DNA of 64,000 nucleotides, from assembly GCF_963665055.1 (NCBI RefSeq), contig NZ_OY762015.1, forward strand, positions 1,346,501-1,410,500. The letters run 5' to 3'. Positions 1 through 9,098 of the stretch are shown piece after piece. Below the pieces are notes generated by a model that worked only from the letters and a program-made list of their open reading frames with translations, made no database searches and was not told the DNA's origin. The translations under genes and the position numbers were made by a program. Positions within the stretch are counted from its first letter, which is position 1; every line of letters begins with the position of its first letter. Source of the DNA: an uncultured Methanobacterium sp. (lineage in GTDB: Archaea; Methanobacteriota; Methanobacteria; Methanobacteriales; Methanobacteriaceae).

Positions 1-147
1 TGGGCTAAAAAGAGTGATTATGCTATTTTTATTATTTATCAAATAATAGGATTCTTCTTACTCCCTATTATGCTCAGCATTTATTATAGAAATCAAAAAC
101 TTTTCTTGACCTATTATCTGGGATTTTTTGATGGAATTAAGTCATGA
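1..147 (+). CDS. C-terminal end of a membrane glycosyltransferase-like protein (partial)
   Basis: The frame is open from the first base and closes with TGA, giving 48 residues. A hydrophobic stretch (about residues 9-27) is followed by a short tail ending YYLGFFDGIKS. A membrane segment followed by a G-x-x-DG motif is common at the C-terminus of family 2 glycosyltransferases with membrane tails, which would fit the glycan locus that follows. The start and catalytic domain lie outside the window, so the product is inference; only the open frame and the hydrophobic segment are seen. Confidence 0.45.
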   Translation, partial: WAKKSDYAIFIIYQIIGFFLLPIMLSIYYRNQKLFLTYYLGFFDGIKS

Positions 148-232
148 TAACTACAAATCAGGAATAGGTATTAATCAGGGATTATATAGAAATTTAAAGT
201 GATAAGAATAATATTGACATTTGAGGGTTTTA

Positions 233-1816
233 ATGGGAAATAAAAATTTAATTCTGGACAATTGGGATTTAAGCATTGTTTTAATTGCTTATTCTATTCT
301 TGCAATAGTTTCCCTTAATTTTTACCATTTTAATCTGGGAGCCGATGGTATTTCATATATATCCATAGCCCTAAAATATGTGAATGGGGATTGGGTAAAC
401 GCCATCAATGGAGTTTGGAGTCCACTTTACTCGTGGTTAATGATACCCATCATGTTAATTGGATACAATACAGCTTATGCAACATACATCACCAGGATTG
501 TATCATTAATTGTAGGATTTTTTACAATCATTGGAATTAACAAGTTATCTACAACTTTCAGGTTGCAGGGACTGATAAAAAGATGTTTACTCATAACTTC
601 AATTCCTATGATTTTATTTTTTGCAATATTTTATGACACCCCTGATTTACTAGTCGCTTGCCTCCTCATTTATTATTTTAGTTTCATTTTTGAGTCCAAT
701 TATCTTACTACCTCTATAAATGGAGTATGGTGTGGTTTAATTGGAGGTCTTGCTTTTTTAAGCAAAGCGTATATTTTACCCTTTTTCATAGTTCACTTTA
801 TTTTTTTCAACCTAGTTTATTATTTTAAAGGTTGCAAAATCGATAAGATTCAGGTTAAAAAAAATTTGATTGTAGGTTTAGCAGTTTTTTTCATAATTAG
901 TGGAATATGGATTGTTACTTTGAGTGAAAAATATGATAAACCAACGATTAGTACTGCAATAGGATACAATCATGCAATTATTGGCCCAAATTACCTAAAA
1001 CATCAGGGAGAATCTTTAGGCCTTACAAAACCGCCGAATCCAACTGCTACTAGTGTATGGGAGGATCCATCTGTAATTAAGTTGAAAGATTGGAGTGCAT
1101 TTGAATCTTGGGATAATTTCAAATTTCAAATAAAGATTATCATTGACAATCTTTACCTTACCCTGTTCTTGATAGAGTACTATTCAATATTATCAATAGT
1201 AATAATAATCATTAGTTTATATTATATTCTTAAGCCAAATACTGAAAAATATTTTAAAAAGAATTTAATTTACTTACTGATTACTATTTCGTTTTATTCT
1301 GCAGGATACATCCTACTTTTCATTCAAGAGAGATTTTTTTGGCCGGTGATCATTTTATTAATGATCTGGGGATTTTATTTGATAAACAATTTATATAAAA
1401 ACAAAAATCTTAGTTTAAAACTTAGAAATATTTTACTCATAATTTTAATGGGATCTTTCATTTTAACTCCCGCCTACGAGTTGTTTATTTACCCAAACAC
1501 AGATAATGGCACCTATGATTTAAGTAAAACATTACAAAAGGATTATGGCATGCAAGGGAACATCGCATCCAATGGTCTTTGGAGTAATACACTTCAAATA
1601 GCTTATTATCTAGATAGTCAGTATTATGGGATACCTAAGAATATTAATGACTCTGTTGAACTCGAAAATGAATTATTGGCTAACAATATAAGTTATTACT
1701 TTGTTTGGGGTGATTCGAGTAATGTTCATCTTTTAAATTATAAAGAAATTACCAATGGTAAAATTCAGGGTCTGATGATTTATGCATGGAATAACAGGCA
1801 AACTTATGATGTTTAA
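233..1816 (+). CDS. Polytopic GT-C-type membrane glycosyltransferase-like protein
   Basis: 527 residues with about ten or more membrane segments. The first lies near residues 15-35 and is followed by an extracellular loop with an acidic motif (LGADGISYISIA), the usual layout of GT-C/ArnT-PMT enzymes that use lipid-linked sugars. The C-terminal 100 residues are soluble and probably extracytoplasmic. The ATG at 233 is preferred over the TTG at 221 because GAGGG sits about 6 nt upstream. It stands alone on the plus strand, converging on the minus-strand glycan operon. Acceptor and donor cannot be read from the sequence. Confidence 0.6.
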   Translation: MGNKNLILDNWDLSIVLIAYSILAIVSLNFYHFNLGADGISYISIALKYVNGDWVNAINGVWSPLYSWLMIPIMLIGYNTAYATYITRIVSLIVGFFTIIGINKLSTTFRLQGLIKRCLLITSIPMILFFAIFYDTPDLLVACLLIYYFSFIFESNYLTTSINGVWCGLIGGLAFLSKAYILPFFIVHFIFFNLVYYFKGCKIDKIQVKKNLIVGLAVFFIISGIWIVTLSEKYDKPTISTAIGYNHAIIGPNYLKHQGESLGLTKPPNPTATSVWEDPSVIKLKDWSAFESWDNFKFQIKIIIDNLYLTLFLIEYYSILSIVIIIISLYYILKPNTEKYFKKNLIYLLITISFYSAGYILLFIQERFFWPVIILLMIWGFYLINNLYKNKNLSLKLRNILLIILMGSFILTPAYELFIYPNTDNGTYDLSKTLQKDYGMQGNIASNGLWSNTLQIAYYLDSQYYGIPKNINDSVELENELLANNISYYFVWGDSSNVHLLNYKEITNGKIQGLMIYAWNNRQTYDV

Positions 1817-1834
1817 TTTGAAATTCATAAGCAT

Positions 1835-3004
1835 TTATAAATTTTCAGTTGTATTCAGGTAAATAATATCATTAAACTGATTTGATGAGTTTTCCCATGA
1901 TAACTTATTATTAATAATTTTATTTTGAGCTGTTTCAAAAACTTCATTTAGCATATCTTGATGATTCACGTAATATGATACCTTATTATATAAATCATCA
2001 ATATTTGAGTTTATAAAAATCATTTCTTCTTCCGAAAAAAATGTAGGTGCACTTCCATCAGCAAGATCTATTACCGGGAGGCCTGAAAGGATCATTTCAT
2101 AGTTAACTAAAGAAATATTGGTTAATGATGCTACTAACCCAAAATGACACTTCCCATATAATTCAATCAACTCTTCACGTTTGAGTTTACCTAAGTTTGT
2201 AATATGAGGCAGTTTAATGTATTTATTTAACCCAAAAGCATAAATCTCTAGTTCATACCCTAATTTTGATAATTTCTCTTTTAGGAATCCAATTTGCTGA
2301 GTTAAAAGAAATGGAGCTCGTCTACTATCCAATTTCAAGTATAATGCTATTTTAACAAGTTTATCAATATTAATTTTTCTCTTTTTAAGAGTATACTGTT
2401 CTAATTCAACCGGAAAATCAATATAATCCACACTCTCAGATGTTTTATTTTCTACTATGGATTTATTCCATTTTCCAAGACTTACCATGTGAAATCCAAA
2501 TTTGTAGGTATTCAGTACCAGATAATAAAGGTCACCCATAGCATAGAAATAGGGTTCGAAATCTTGAATAAAGTACATTTTATAATCGAAATTATCTTGA
2601 AATGCAAGTAGCCAATAACAGGATTCCCAGTATGTGGCTATCCCTATATCAAAATTAAATTTATTCAAATCGCTCTGTTCAAGGAAGGTGCCTTTGTAAC
2701 CAGGTAAATTTATTTCAGCATTTTTTTCCATTTTCTCTTTTTTAGTAGCATCATATGTAATGTAGTACACATCATGACCTAATTTAGAAAAGTAAGTGCC
2801 TAATCGTAATATTGAAGTATGTCCACCACTGTAACTTACCATTCCTGGAACGATGAACGCTATTTTGTAATGATCCTTATAATCTAAATGTTGTTGTAGA
2901 CAATGCCCGTTTTCTATCTGGGAAATAATTTTAAATACCCTCTTTAAAACCAGAAGATCATATTCAAATCTTATGAATGATGCCACATCTTTAAGCTTTT
3001 TCAT
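1835..3004 (-). CDS. GT4-like glycosyltransferase, WsaF/rhamnosyltransferase type
   Basis: 389 residues. A Rossmann-like N-terminal domain begins near residue 48 (IAFIVPGMVSYSGGHTSI), with the SGGH motif typical of WsaF-like rhamnosyl transferases. The C-terminal half has a GT-B donor-binding region (LVNYEMILSGLPVIDL, about 300-316). No membrane span, so probably cytoplasmic or peripheral. It lies one base downstream of the GT2 gene and is likely co-transcribed. Probable role: adding one sugar to a surface polysaccharide repeat. Sugar specificity is a guess from family likeness. Confidence 0.6.
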   Translation of the reverse strand: MKKLKDVASFIRFEYDLLVLKRVFKIISQIENGHCLQQHLDYKDHYKIAFIVPGMVSYSGGHTSILRLGTYFSKLGHDVYYITYDATKKEKMEKNAEINLPGYKGTFLEQSDLNKFNFDIGIATYWESCYWLLAFQDNFDYKMYFIQDFEPYFYAMGDLYYLVLNTYKFGFHMVSLGKWNKSIVENKTSESVDYIDFPVELEQYTLKKRKINIDKLVKIALYLKLDSRRAPFLLTQQIGFLKEKLSKLGYELEIYAFGLNKYIKLPHITNLGKLKREELIELYGKCHFGLVASLTNISLVNYEMILSGLPVIDLADGSAPTFFSEEEMIFINSNIDDLYNKVSYYVNHQDMLNEVFETAQNKIINNKLSWENSSNQFNDIIYLNTTENL

Positions 3005-3005
3005 G

Positions 3006-3983
3006 TTAATCTCTTCCAGGTCTGAAAAATATCGATTTTAAGGATGATACAGTATTTGTCCAAAAGAACTTTAATTTATTATCTTTTCTATTTCTCAAAA
3101 TATTAAAATTAACAAAAAGGAGATTGTAACCTAATAATAGAATAAAAAGGAGTATACTGCGCTGTTTCATAAGATAAAGGTTATTCCTTATGCCAAATGA
3201 GTATTTCATTAAGTTTTCTATATCTGCTGCAATAATGTCATCAGAATAATTTTTTTTAGTTTCATGATAAACAATACTATCCGCAACGTAGAGACCTAAA
3301 TAATTATTTTCGGTCATACGATTTGTATATTCTATATCATCTGCCCAGACAAAAAATTCCTTCAGAGGGAATCCCACTTCTTCAATCACTTCTCTTTTAA
3401 TTAAAAGAGAAAGCCATGAACATGCTCTTACAACTGAAACGTTACTGTTTTCGAATTGATTAAACGGGATATCTTTAACTAAAGGCTGTATTTGAGGAAT
3501 GTTCATAATATGAACAGTCCCATCACACCATAACACTTTACTACACAAAAAACCTATATTTTCACATAATTCTGTTTTCTCCAATAGCTTACCTAATGAA
3601 TCTTTTTTAGGTATGGAATCATTATCCAGTACCCATATCCATTTGTAACCTTTATTATATGCTTCCCTAATTCCATCGTGAAAGCCTCCTGCACTCCCAC
3701 CATTTGTAACATTTCTACAGTAATGAAACTTAATTATCTTTCCATTTTGGTTTTTTACATTAGAAGAGGTTTTCCAAATTTCATTAGAATTTAAGGATGA
3801 TAACTCAGAAATATAACCCTCATTTTTAAGTAAATCGGGGGTTCCATCATCTGAAGCATTATCAATTAAATATATGGCATCTAAAGAATCACAGAGCTTT
3901 AAATAAGATAAACACTTAGATAAAGGTTTTTTCCGATTATAAGTAGCAATTACAGCACAAACATGTCGAGAATCACTATTCAT
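3006..3983 (-). CDS. GT2 glycosyltransferase, galactofuranosyltransferase (GlfT)-like
   Basis: 325 residues from the ATG at 3983, which has AGGTGA five bases upstream; a GTG at 3992 is possible but would overlap that site. GT-A fold motifs: VIATYNRKKP near the start, DNASDDGTPDLL, the DxD motif in WVLDNDSIP, and FVWADDIEY, the W-x-DD-x-E signature of GlfT-like enzymes. A hydrophobic segment lies near the C-terminus. The glf gene 1.5 kb away in the same cluster would supply UDP-galactofuranose, supporting a Galf transferase role; this is inference. Confidence 0.7.
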   Translation of the reverse strand: MNSDSRHVCAVIATYNRKKPLSKCLSYLKLCDSLDAIYLIDNASDDGTPDLLKNEGYISELSSLNSNEIWKTSSNVKNQNGKIIKFHYCRNVTNGGSAGGFHDGIREAYNKGYKWIWVLDNDSIPKKDSLGKLLEKTELCENIGFLCSKVLWCDGTVHIMNIPQIQPLVKDIPFNQFENSNVSVVRACSWLSLLIKREVIEEVGFPLKEFFVWADDIEYTNRMTENNYLGLYVADSIVYHETKKNYSDDIIAADIENLMKYSFGIRNNLYLMKQRSILLFILLLGYNLLFVNFNILRNRKDNKLKFFWTNTVSSLKSIFFRPGRD

Positions 3984-4293
3984 CAATTTCACCTAATCTA
4001 TTTATTACCAACCAAACATCTTGAATCAATTATTCATAGATGTGCATCTTAAAAGTTTAATAAAAATATGGCTGAAAATCATAGCAATGATCCATGATTA
4101 AGTAATGATCTTATGATTTTCTTGTAACATTAGTGGCATAATATATAAACTTAAGTTTTTTTTATTAACAAATATCTTAAACACAACGAAAACAGTCCCC
4201 CATATGTTATCTACCTATTATTTTTCTATTTTCAAGCAGATTAATGATTGAGAATTAAGATTAATCTCAATATTTGCTTCAAATTGATCAGAA
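3984..4293. other. Intergenic region with a probable promoter and an inverted repeat
   Basis: About 310 AT-rich bases with no convincing open frame. A TATA-like box (minus strand TTTATATAT, 4149-4141) could drive the GT2 gene with a leader of roughly 130 nt. An inverted repeat with 7-bp arms ATTGAGA/TCTCAAT (4247-4253 and 4265-4271) lies just after the stop of the upstream GT4 gene and may mark the end of the long glycan operon. Confidence 0.4.
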
Positions 4294-5445
4294 CTAATCT
4301 TTACTTGAATTTTGCATGTCATCAAAAAACTCAAAATTATTAATGGAATTATTATTTAAAGCATCTTTAAAGATTCTTTCTAAATCATCAGTTCTTTTTT
4401 CCCAATCAAATCTTTGAGCTGTCTTTAAACCTTCTAAACTCATTTTTAAACATTCTTCTGGATTTTCGATTGCTTGAATAATTTTTGCAGCAATTTCATC
4501 TATTTCTCGAGGTAAACAAACCAATCCATTTTCACCATCAAAAACATAGTCTTCTGTTCCGTATCTAGTGGTTATTATTACACTTCCGCAAGCCATAGCT
4601 TCTATAGGTGGTAGTGGAAAACTTTCATACCATGAAGCAAGAAGTACAAGATCTGCCTGAGAATATAATTTTGCCAGATCATCACCAAATACTGGCCCCA
4701 AATACTTAAATTCAGTTTCATATAGTTTAAAAGGATGTTCAATCCCATAAACACTCCAATTTAACTTTATGTTATTTTTTTGGAGATGTTCTCTTGCTTT
4801 TTTAACAGCTTTCACTGCATCTGCAAAACCTTTCCATTTATCACTCTCATTGAAGTAACTCACCATATTCCAAACTTTCTTTTCTTTATATTTTTCTTGA
4901 GGATCAATGTATGGTCTAAATGTCTTAGTATCTATTCCGGGGTTAAGGAGATAGCTTTCCTGATTGAATTTTTCCTGAAGCACATTTTTTAACCATTTAG
5001 AATTTGAAATTTTTATTATGGGAAGATAATATGTGTTCCGGGCTATTAACCTATCTTTTTTACTATGTAAAAATATTTCATCAAGATGTTGCATATGGTA
5101 TAAAGATAACGTCTTATCCGATAGATAATACCCTGCATAGGCAGTAAAGCAAAACGTAGCTACAGTAATATCACTTTCCACCCAATTTTTAATTAATCCA
5201 TTGGATAAATGATTGATATCTTGACTAAAAGGATTCAGATAAGCTTTTAGGTATAAAAATATAGTTTTGATTAAACTCTCTTTTTCTGTAATACTCTTCC
5301 AGATACCAACTTCCCATTTAATACGTTTATTGGGGAGAATTGCATATACTTCATGCCCTCTACTTACAAGATGATCCATGAAATTGTATAGAACTAAAGT
5401 TCCTCCTCTTTTTCCTAATCCTAACAACAAATAAGAAATTTTCAT
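4294..5445 (-). CDS. GT4 family glycosyltransferase
   Basis: 383 residues with a GT-B fold. The N-terminal strand and glycine loop read KISYLLLGLGKRGGTL. The C-terminal domain carries the E-x7-E retaining motif in WYESFPLPPIEAMACG (near residue 275), which binds the nucleotide sugar. The ATG overlaps the glf stop codon (ATGA), with GAGGAGATA upstream, so it is translationally coupled to UDP-galactopyranose mutase. It probably adds a sugar in the same glycan pathway. The last 15 residues are Asn/Asp/Ser-rich and not conserved-looking. Confidence 0.75.
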   Translation of the reverse strand: MKISYLLLGLGKRGGTLVLYNFMDHLVSRGHEVYAILPNKRIKWEVGIWKSITEKESLIKTIFLYLKAYLNPFSQDINHLSNGLIKNWVESDITVATFCFTAYAGYYLSDKTLSLYHMQHLDEIFLHSKKDRLIARNTYYLPIIKISNSKWLKNVLQEKFNQESYLLNPGIDTKTFRPYIDPQEKYKEKKVWNMVSYFNESDKWKGFADAVKAVKKAREHLQKNNIKLNWSVYGIEHPFKLYETEFKYLGPVFGDDLAKLYSQADLVLLASWYESFPLPPIEAMACGSVIITTRYGTEDYVFDGENGLVCLPREIDEIAAKIIQAIENPEECLKMSLEGLKTAQRFDWEKRTDDLERIFKDALNNNSINNFEFFDDMQNSSKD

Positions 5446-6587
5446 TGTATCTCCTCTTTAAAAATTCTCAAAGCTCTTTCAACTACTGTATCCATATTAA
5501 AATATTTGTACTCAGCAAGCCTCCCCACTAATATCAAATTATCAAATTTATCTGCCTTTTCTTTGTATTTCTTATAGATTTCTACGAATTTTGGGTGAGG
5601 TATTGGATAATATGGAATGTCACCTCGTTGAGGGTTATAATTCTGAGGGTATTCACGTGCAATTGTGGTTTTCATGTGTTTCTGACCAGTAAGGTGTTTA
5701 AATTCTGTTATTCTTGTGAATTTATGGTCATTAGGATAATTTACCGTGCCTACTTCCTGGAAAAACTCTTGATTTAATGTTTCCATTTTGAAATTTAAAG
5801 ATCTGTAAGGCAATTTTCCGAACTCATAATCAAAAAAATAGTCAATTTCCCCTGTGAAAACAATTTTTCCATAGAAATTTTCCCCCAAAAATTTAATTTC
5901 ACCATTATTAAATTCTAATATTTCTTTATAATTAGTATTCAATCTTATGTCGATCTGAGGGTGGGAAATCATATTTTTAAAAAGTTTGGAGTAACCTTCA
6001 TAAGGCAAACCTTGGTAGCAATCCTGAAAATAACAATCATCTCTAGATAATAATACAGGGACCCTAGAAATTACCGAAGGATCAAGATCTTCAGGTTCCA
6101 TACCCCATTGTTTTTTTGTATAATTTAAAAAAACTTTTTTATACACAAACTCAGCAAATCGTTGAATTTCTTTATCCTCTGATCTTTTTAGATGTAATAT
6201 AGGGACCTTAACTCCATATCCATATTTATTTAAAAGTTTTTCCTCCAATTGTTTCCTTTCAATCGGGGGAAAAATTTCATACAAACTGTTTAAATTAAAG
6301 GGGATTGGAATTTTCTTCCCATCAATGAAGCCCAAAACTTTGTGATGGTATTTATTCCAATCTGTGAAAGCTGAAAGATATTCCCAAACATGCTTCAATT
6401 CTGTGTGAAATATATGTGGCCCATATTTGTGAACTAAAATGCCAGCATCATTGTAATAATCGTAGCAATTCCCACCAATATGATCCCTTTTCTCTATGAT
6501 CAAAACAGTTTTATCCAAAATATTGGCTATTCTTTCAGCCATAACACAACCAGCTATCCCAGCACCTATTACAATATAATCAAACAT
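5442..6587 (-). CDS. glf: UDP-galactopyranose mutase
   Basis: 381 residues, normal for the family. FAD-binding dinucleotide fold at the N-terminus (YIVIGAGIAGCVMAERIA), then KRDHIGGNCYD and the YGPHIFHT motif, all hallmarks of Glf. The C-terminus has the ILVGRLAEYKYFNMD segment containing the flavin-contacting Arg and Tyr region. It interconverts UDP-galactopyranose and UDP-galactofuranose in the cytoplasm using reduced FAD. GGAG lies about 8 nt before the ATG. Coupled by a 4-bp overlap to the GT4 gene, and one base from the flippase gene upstream. Confidence 0.95.
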   Translation of the reverse strand: MFDYIVIGAGIAGCVMAERIANILDKTVLIIEKRDHIGGNCYDYYNDAGILVHKYGPHIFHTELKHVWEYLSAFTDWNKYHHKVLGFIDGKKIPIPFNLNSLYEIFPPIERKQLEEKLLNKYGYGVKVPILHLKRSEDKEIQRFAEFVYKKVFLNYTKKQWGMEPEDLDPSVISRVPVLLSRDDCYFQDCYQGLPYEGYSKLFKNMISHPQIDIRLNTNYKEILEFNNGEIKFLGENFYGKIVFTGEIDYFFDYEFGKLPYRSLNFKMETLNQEFFQEVGTVNYPNDHKFTRITEFKHLTGQKHMKTTIAREYPQNYNPQRGDIPYYPIPHPKFVEIYKKYKEKADKFDNLILVGRLAEYKYFNMDTVVERALRIFKEEIQ

Positions 6588-6588
6588 C

Positions 6589-7869
6589 TTAAAACTCCAA
6601 TAAGTCTATTCCTTTAACTTTAAGATAATAATACATTACAATAGTCACAAATATTTCCGTTATTACTACAGCCACAGATACTCCAAGTGCTTTAAATACT
6701 GGTGATAGTATTAAAGCTAAAATTATATTTATCACACCAGCTATTATGATTATTTTAGAAAATGCTTTTTTATAGTTAAATGGGAGCATAGTTTGAATCC
6801 CGAAAATGTTACTTAAAGCTATGATAAATGGTAAAAATGCCATAATCTGGATTAATATCACAGATTCGTTGAACTCAGGTCCTGCTAAAATATAAATGAT
6901 AAATCCACCAAATAAAAAGAGTATCGTTGATATTATGAAACTAAATGTTCCGATAAGAATTGTGGTCTTTTTTAAAAAATTTATTGTATCTTGTCTTGAT
7001 TTAATAGCAAGAGAACTGATATATGGATAAATTGATTGAGATATTGGACCTAAAAGACCTGAAACCATTTTTATTACTCTGTCTGCCACAGAGTAATAAC
7101 CTACTACTGTGTTACTAGCAAAAAATCCTAAAATAAAGGTGTTAGAAATGGTGTATAAGCTTATGGCTGCAGTGGAAAGGAAAACATGCCATCCTTCCTT
7201 TAATTGGTATTTTATATCATTTAGGGAAGGTCTTAAAAATGTTATATCAAATTCTTTGCGAACAATCCTCAACGAATATATTCCTATTATCAACGTTCCC
7301 ATAGTGTTTATTATTGGCACATAAAGATAATCTGAAGAATTCCGAACAAAAATAAATATGGATATAGTGTAAATTAGGCCAATACAAATATTTAAAATAC
7401 TAATGTACCGCATCCTTTCCATACCTTGGAAAAACCATGTAGGTAGAAGCAAATTACCAACGACAAGACCAAATGTAAAAAAATATAATATCCAATCACT
7501 TCTAAACTTTTCAAAACTAAAAACAACCACCATCATTAGTAAAAAACTTAAAACCATTAAAATGGCTTTTGTAGTCATGACCGAACTATATATCTCAGAA
7601 ACTTTTTCATCATCGCTTCTGTTGATAGAAATTTCCCTTGTGGCTGACCAGTTAAAACCATAATCAGTTAAAATTTGGAAGTAACCAATAAAAGCTAGGG
7701 CAAATGCTAAAAGACCGTACTTATCCGGCCCTAAAACCCGAGTTAAATAGGGGAAAGTTATTAAAGGTAGAATATAATTAAACCCTTGCAAACCGAGTAA
7801 TGAAATTATATTATCTATAATTCTTTTGTAATCTTCATTACTCAAAATTTTTTTAATATAATTTAACAT
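6589..7869 (-). CDS. Polysaccharide flippase, Wzx/RfbX type (MOP superfamily)
   Basis: 426 residues with about 12 membrane segments. The N-terminal signature FPYLTRVLGPDKYGLLAFA and the DYGFNWSATREIS loop are typical of O-antigen/teichoic flippases. It should move lipid-linked oligosaccharide across the membrane. It sits between glf and a GT4 gene in the operon, as expected for a Wzx-type assembly pathway. No wzy-like polymerase was recognised with certainty. The ribosome binding site is weak. Confidence 0.85.
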   Translation of the reverse strand: MLNYIKKILSNEDYKRIIDNIISLLGLQGFNYILPLITFPYLTRVLGPDKYGLLAFALAFIGYFQILTDYGFNWSATREISINRSDDEKVSEIYSSVMTTKAILMVLSFLLMMVVVFSFEKFRSDWILYFFTFGLVVGNLLLPTWFFQGMERMRYISILNICIGLIYTISIFIFVRNSSDYLYVPIINTMGTLIIGIYSLRIVRKEFDITFLRPSLNDIKYQLKEGWHVFLSTAAISLYTISNTFILGFFASNTVVGYYSVADRVIKMVSGLLGPISQSIYPYISSLAIKSRQDTINFLKKTTILIGTFSFIISTILFLFGGFIIYILAGPEFNESVILIQIMAFLPFIIALSNIFGIQTMLPFNYKKAFSKIIIIAGVINIILALILSPVFKALGVSVAVVITEIFVTIVMYYYLKVKGIDLLEF

Positions 7870-7882
7870 GAGCCAACCTGGG

Positions 7883-9067
7883 TTACCCTTGGATAGTTAA
7901 ATAGATATTCAGATAATTTTCAGCAAGTTTATTCCAACTAAACTTCTCCTTTACCATTAAATGTCCATTTATGCCAATTTTTTTTCTTAGATCAACACTT
8001 TCAATCAAATTTATTATCACTTTGAATAGTTTTAAAACATCTTTTTCAGGTAAAATCAGACCAGTTTCCCCATCCAGAATAATGTCAGAAATCCCACCAA
8101 CATCAGACCCAATAACAGGAACACCACAAGCCATAGCCTCCAACAAAACCACACCAAGCCCTTCAGTATTTCCTTGGGAATCAACAATAGAAGGCAGAAC
8201 AAACAAATCAGCGGAATTGTACATCATAAGTAAGTTCTCATCAGAGACATTCTTTACAATTTCAACCTGGTCCCCAAGGTCCAGTTCATAAATTAACGAT
8301 TTCAACTTTGACTCTAATGGCCCGGATCCAACGATTTTCAACCGGGCATTTTCATGTTCAGTTAAAACATGGGGCATGGCCCTTATTAAGTATTCAAATC
8401 CTTTCCTTTCTATTAAATAACCAACAGATAATATCTGGAATATGTTTTCATCTTTATAAACATCTAATGGTCTGAAAAAGTCTGTGTCCACTCCAAATGG
8501 TATTACTTCCATCTTCTCACCGTCCAGACCAGATGCAAGGCAAAAATCTTTGGTAGCATTACTTATGGTTATGATTTTAGAGGAATTATTAACCAGCCAG
8601 CGTAAACCTGAAAGCATGTGGTATCTTTTAGAAAGGTGAATCTCTTCACCATATACCGTGGTTATGTAAGGAATTCCATAAAACTTTTTCAAAAAAATTG
8701 CACCTAATCCATTGGGTATAGCCCAATGCAAATGAACAACTTCCATCTTCCTTAATTTCCGCAGTGAATAAAAAACATTGCAAAACAGATATGTTAAAAC
8801 CTGAATCTTGACTAGAAACCCTTCTTTAACATTATCAATCATCCCTGCTCTTCCGGAAAGCTTTTCAAATCTTCGAGGGTAGAAATAGTGAAATCTTTCC
8901 ACTTGCACCCCTTCCAGGACGTAATCTGTTTCTCCACCAGTAAAAGGTGCCAGAACATGAACTTCATGTCCTTTCTTGGCGATTTCCTTCATCAACCTGT
9001 GAACAAATATTCCATGAGGATCATCCTCAAAATCTGGATAAGCCGAAGTTATAACTCCTATTTTTAT
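7883..9067 (-). CDS. GT4 family glycosyltransferase with apparent ATA start
   Basis: A GT-B enzyme with the E-x7-E motif in NTEGLGVVLLEAMACG and the donor-site sequence SVGYLIERKGFEYL. The first conventional start (TTG, 8995) would omit the first beta strand and glycine-rich loop. The same frame continues 24 codons upstream, encoding KIGVITSAYP and DDPHGIFVHRL, the usual GT4 N-terminus, up to ATA at 9067-9065 with GGTG six bases before it; a stop lies four codons further up. The true start is therefore probably ATA (394 residues), or an ATG changed to ATA. The lower bound, 370 residues, is certain. Confidence 0.75.
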   Translation of the reverse strand: MKIGVITSAYPDFEDDPHGIFVHRLMKEIAKKGHEVHVLAPFTGGETDYVLEGVQVERFHYFYPRRFEKLSGRAGMIDNVKEGFLVKIQVLTYLFCNVFYSLRKLRKMEVVHLHWAIPNGLGAIFLKKFYGIPYITTVYGEEIHLSKRYHMLSGLRWLVNNSSKIITISNATKDFCLASGLDGEKMEVIPFGVDTDFFRPLDVYKDENIFQILSVGYLIERKGFEYLIRAMPHVLTEHENARLKIVGSGPLESKLKSLIYELDLGDQVEIVKNVSDENLLMMYNSADLFVLPSIVDSQGNTEGLGVVLLEAMACGVPVIGSDVGGISDIILDGETGLILPEKDVLKLFKVIINLIESVDLRKKIGINGHLMVKEKFSWNKLAENYLNIYLTIQG

Positions 9068-9098
9068 GTTAACACCACTTCATTAATTTTAAACATGG

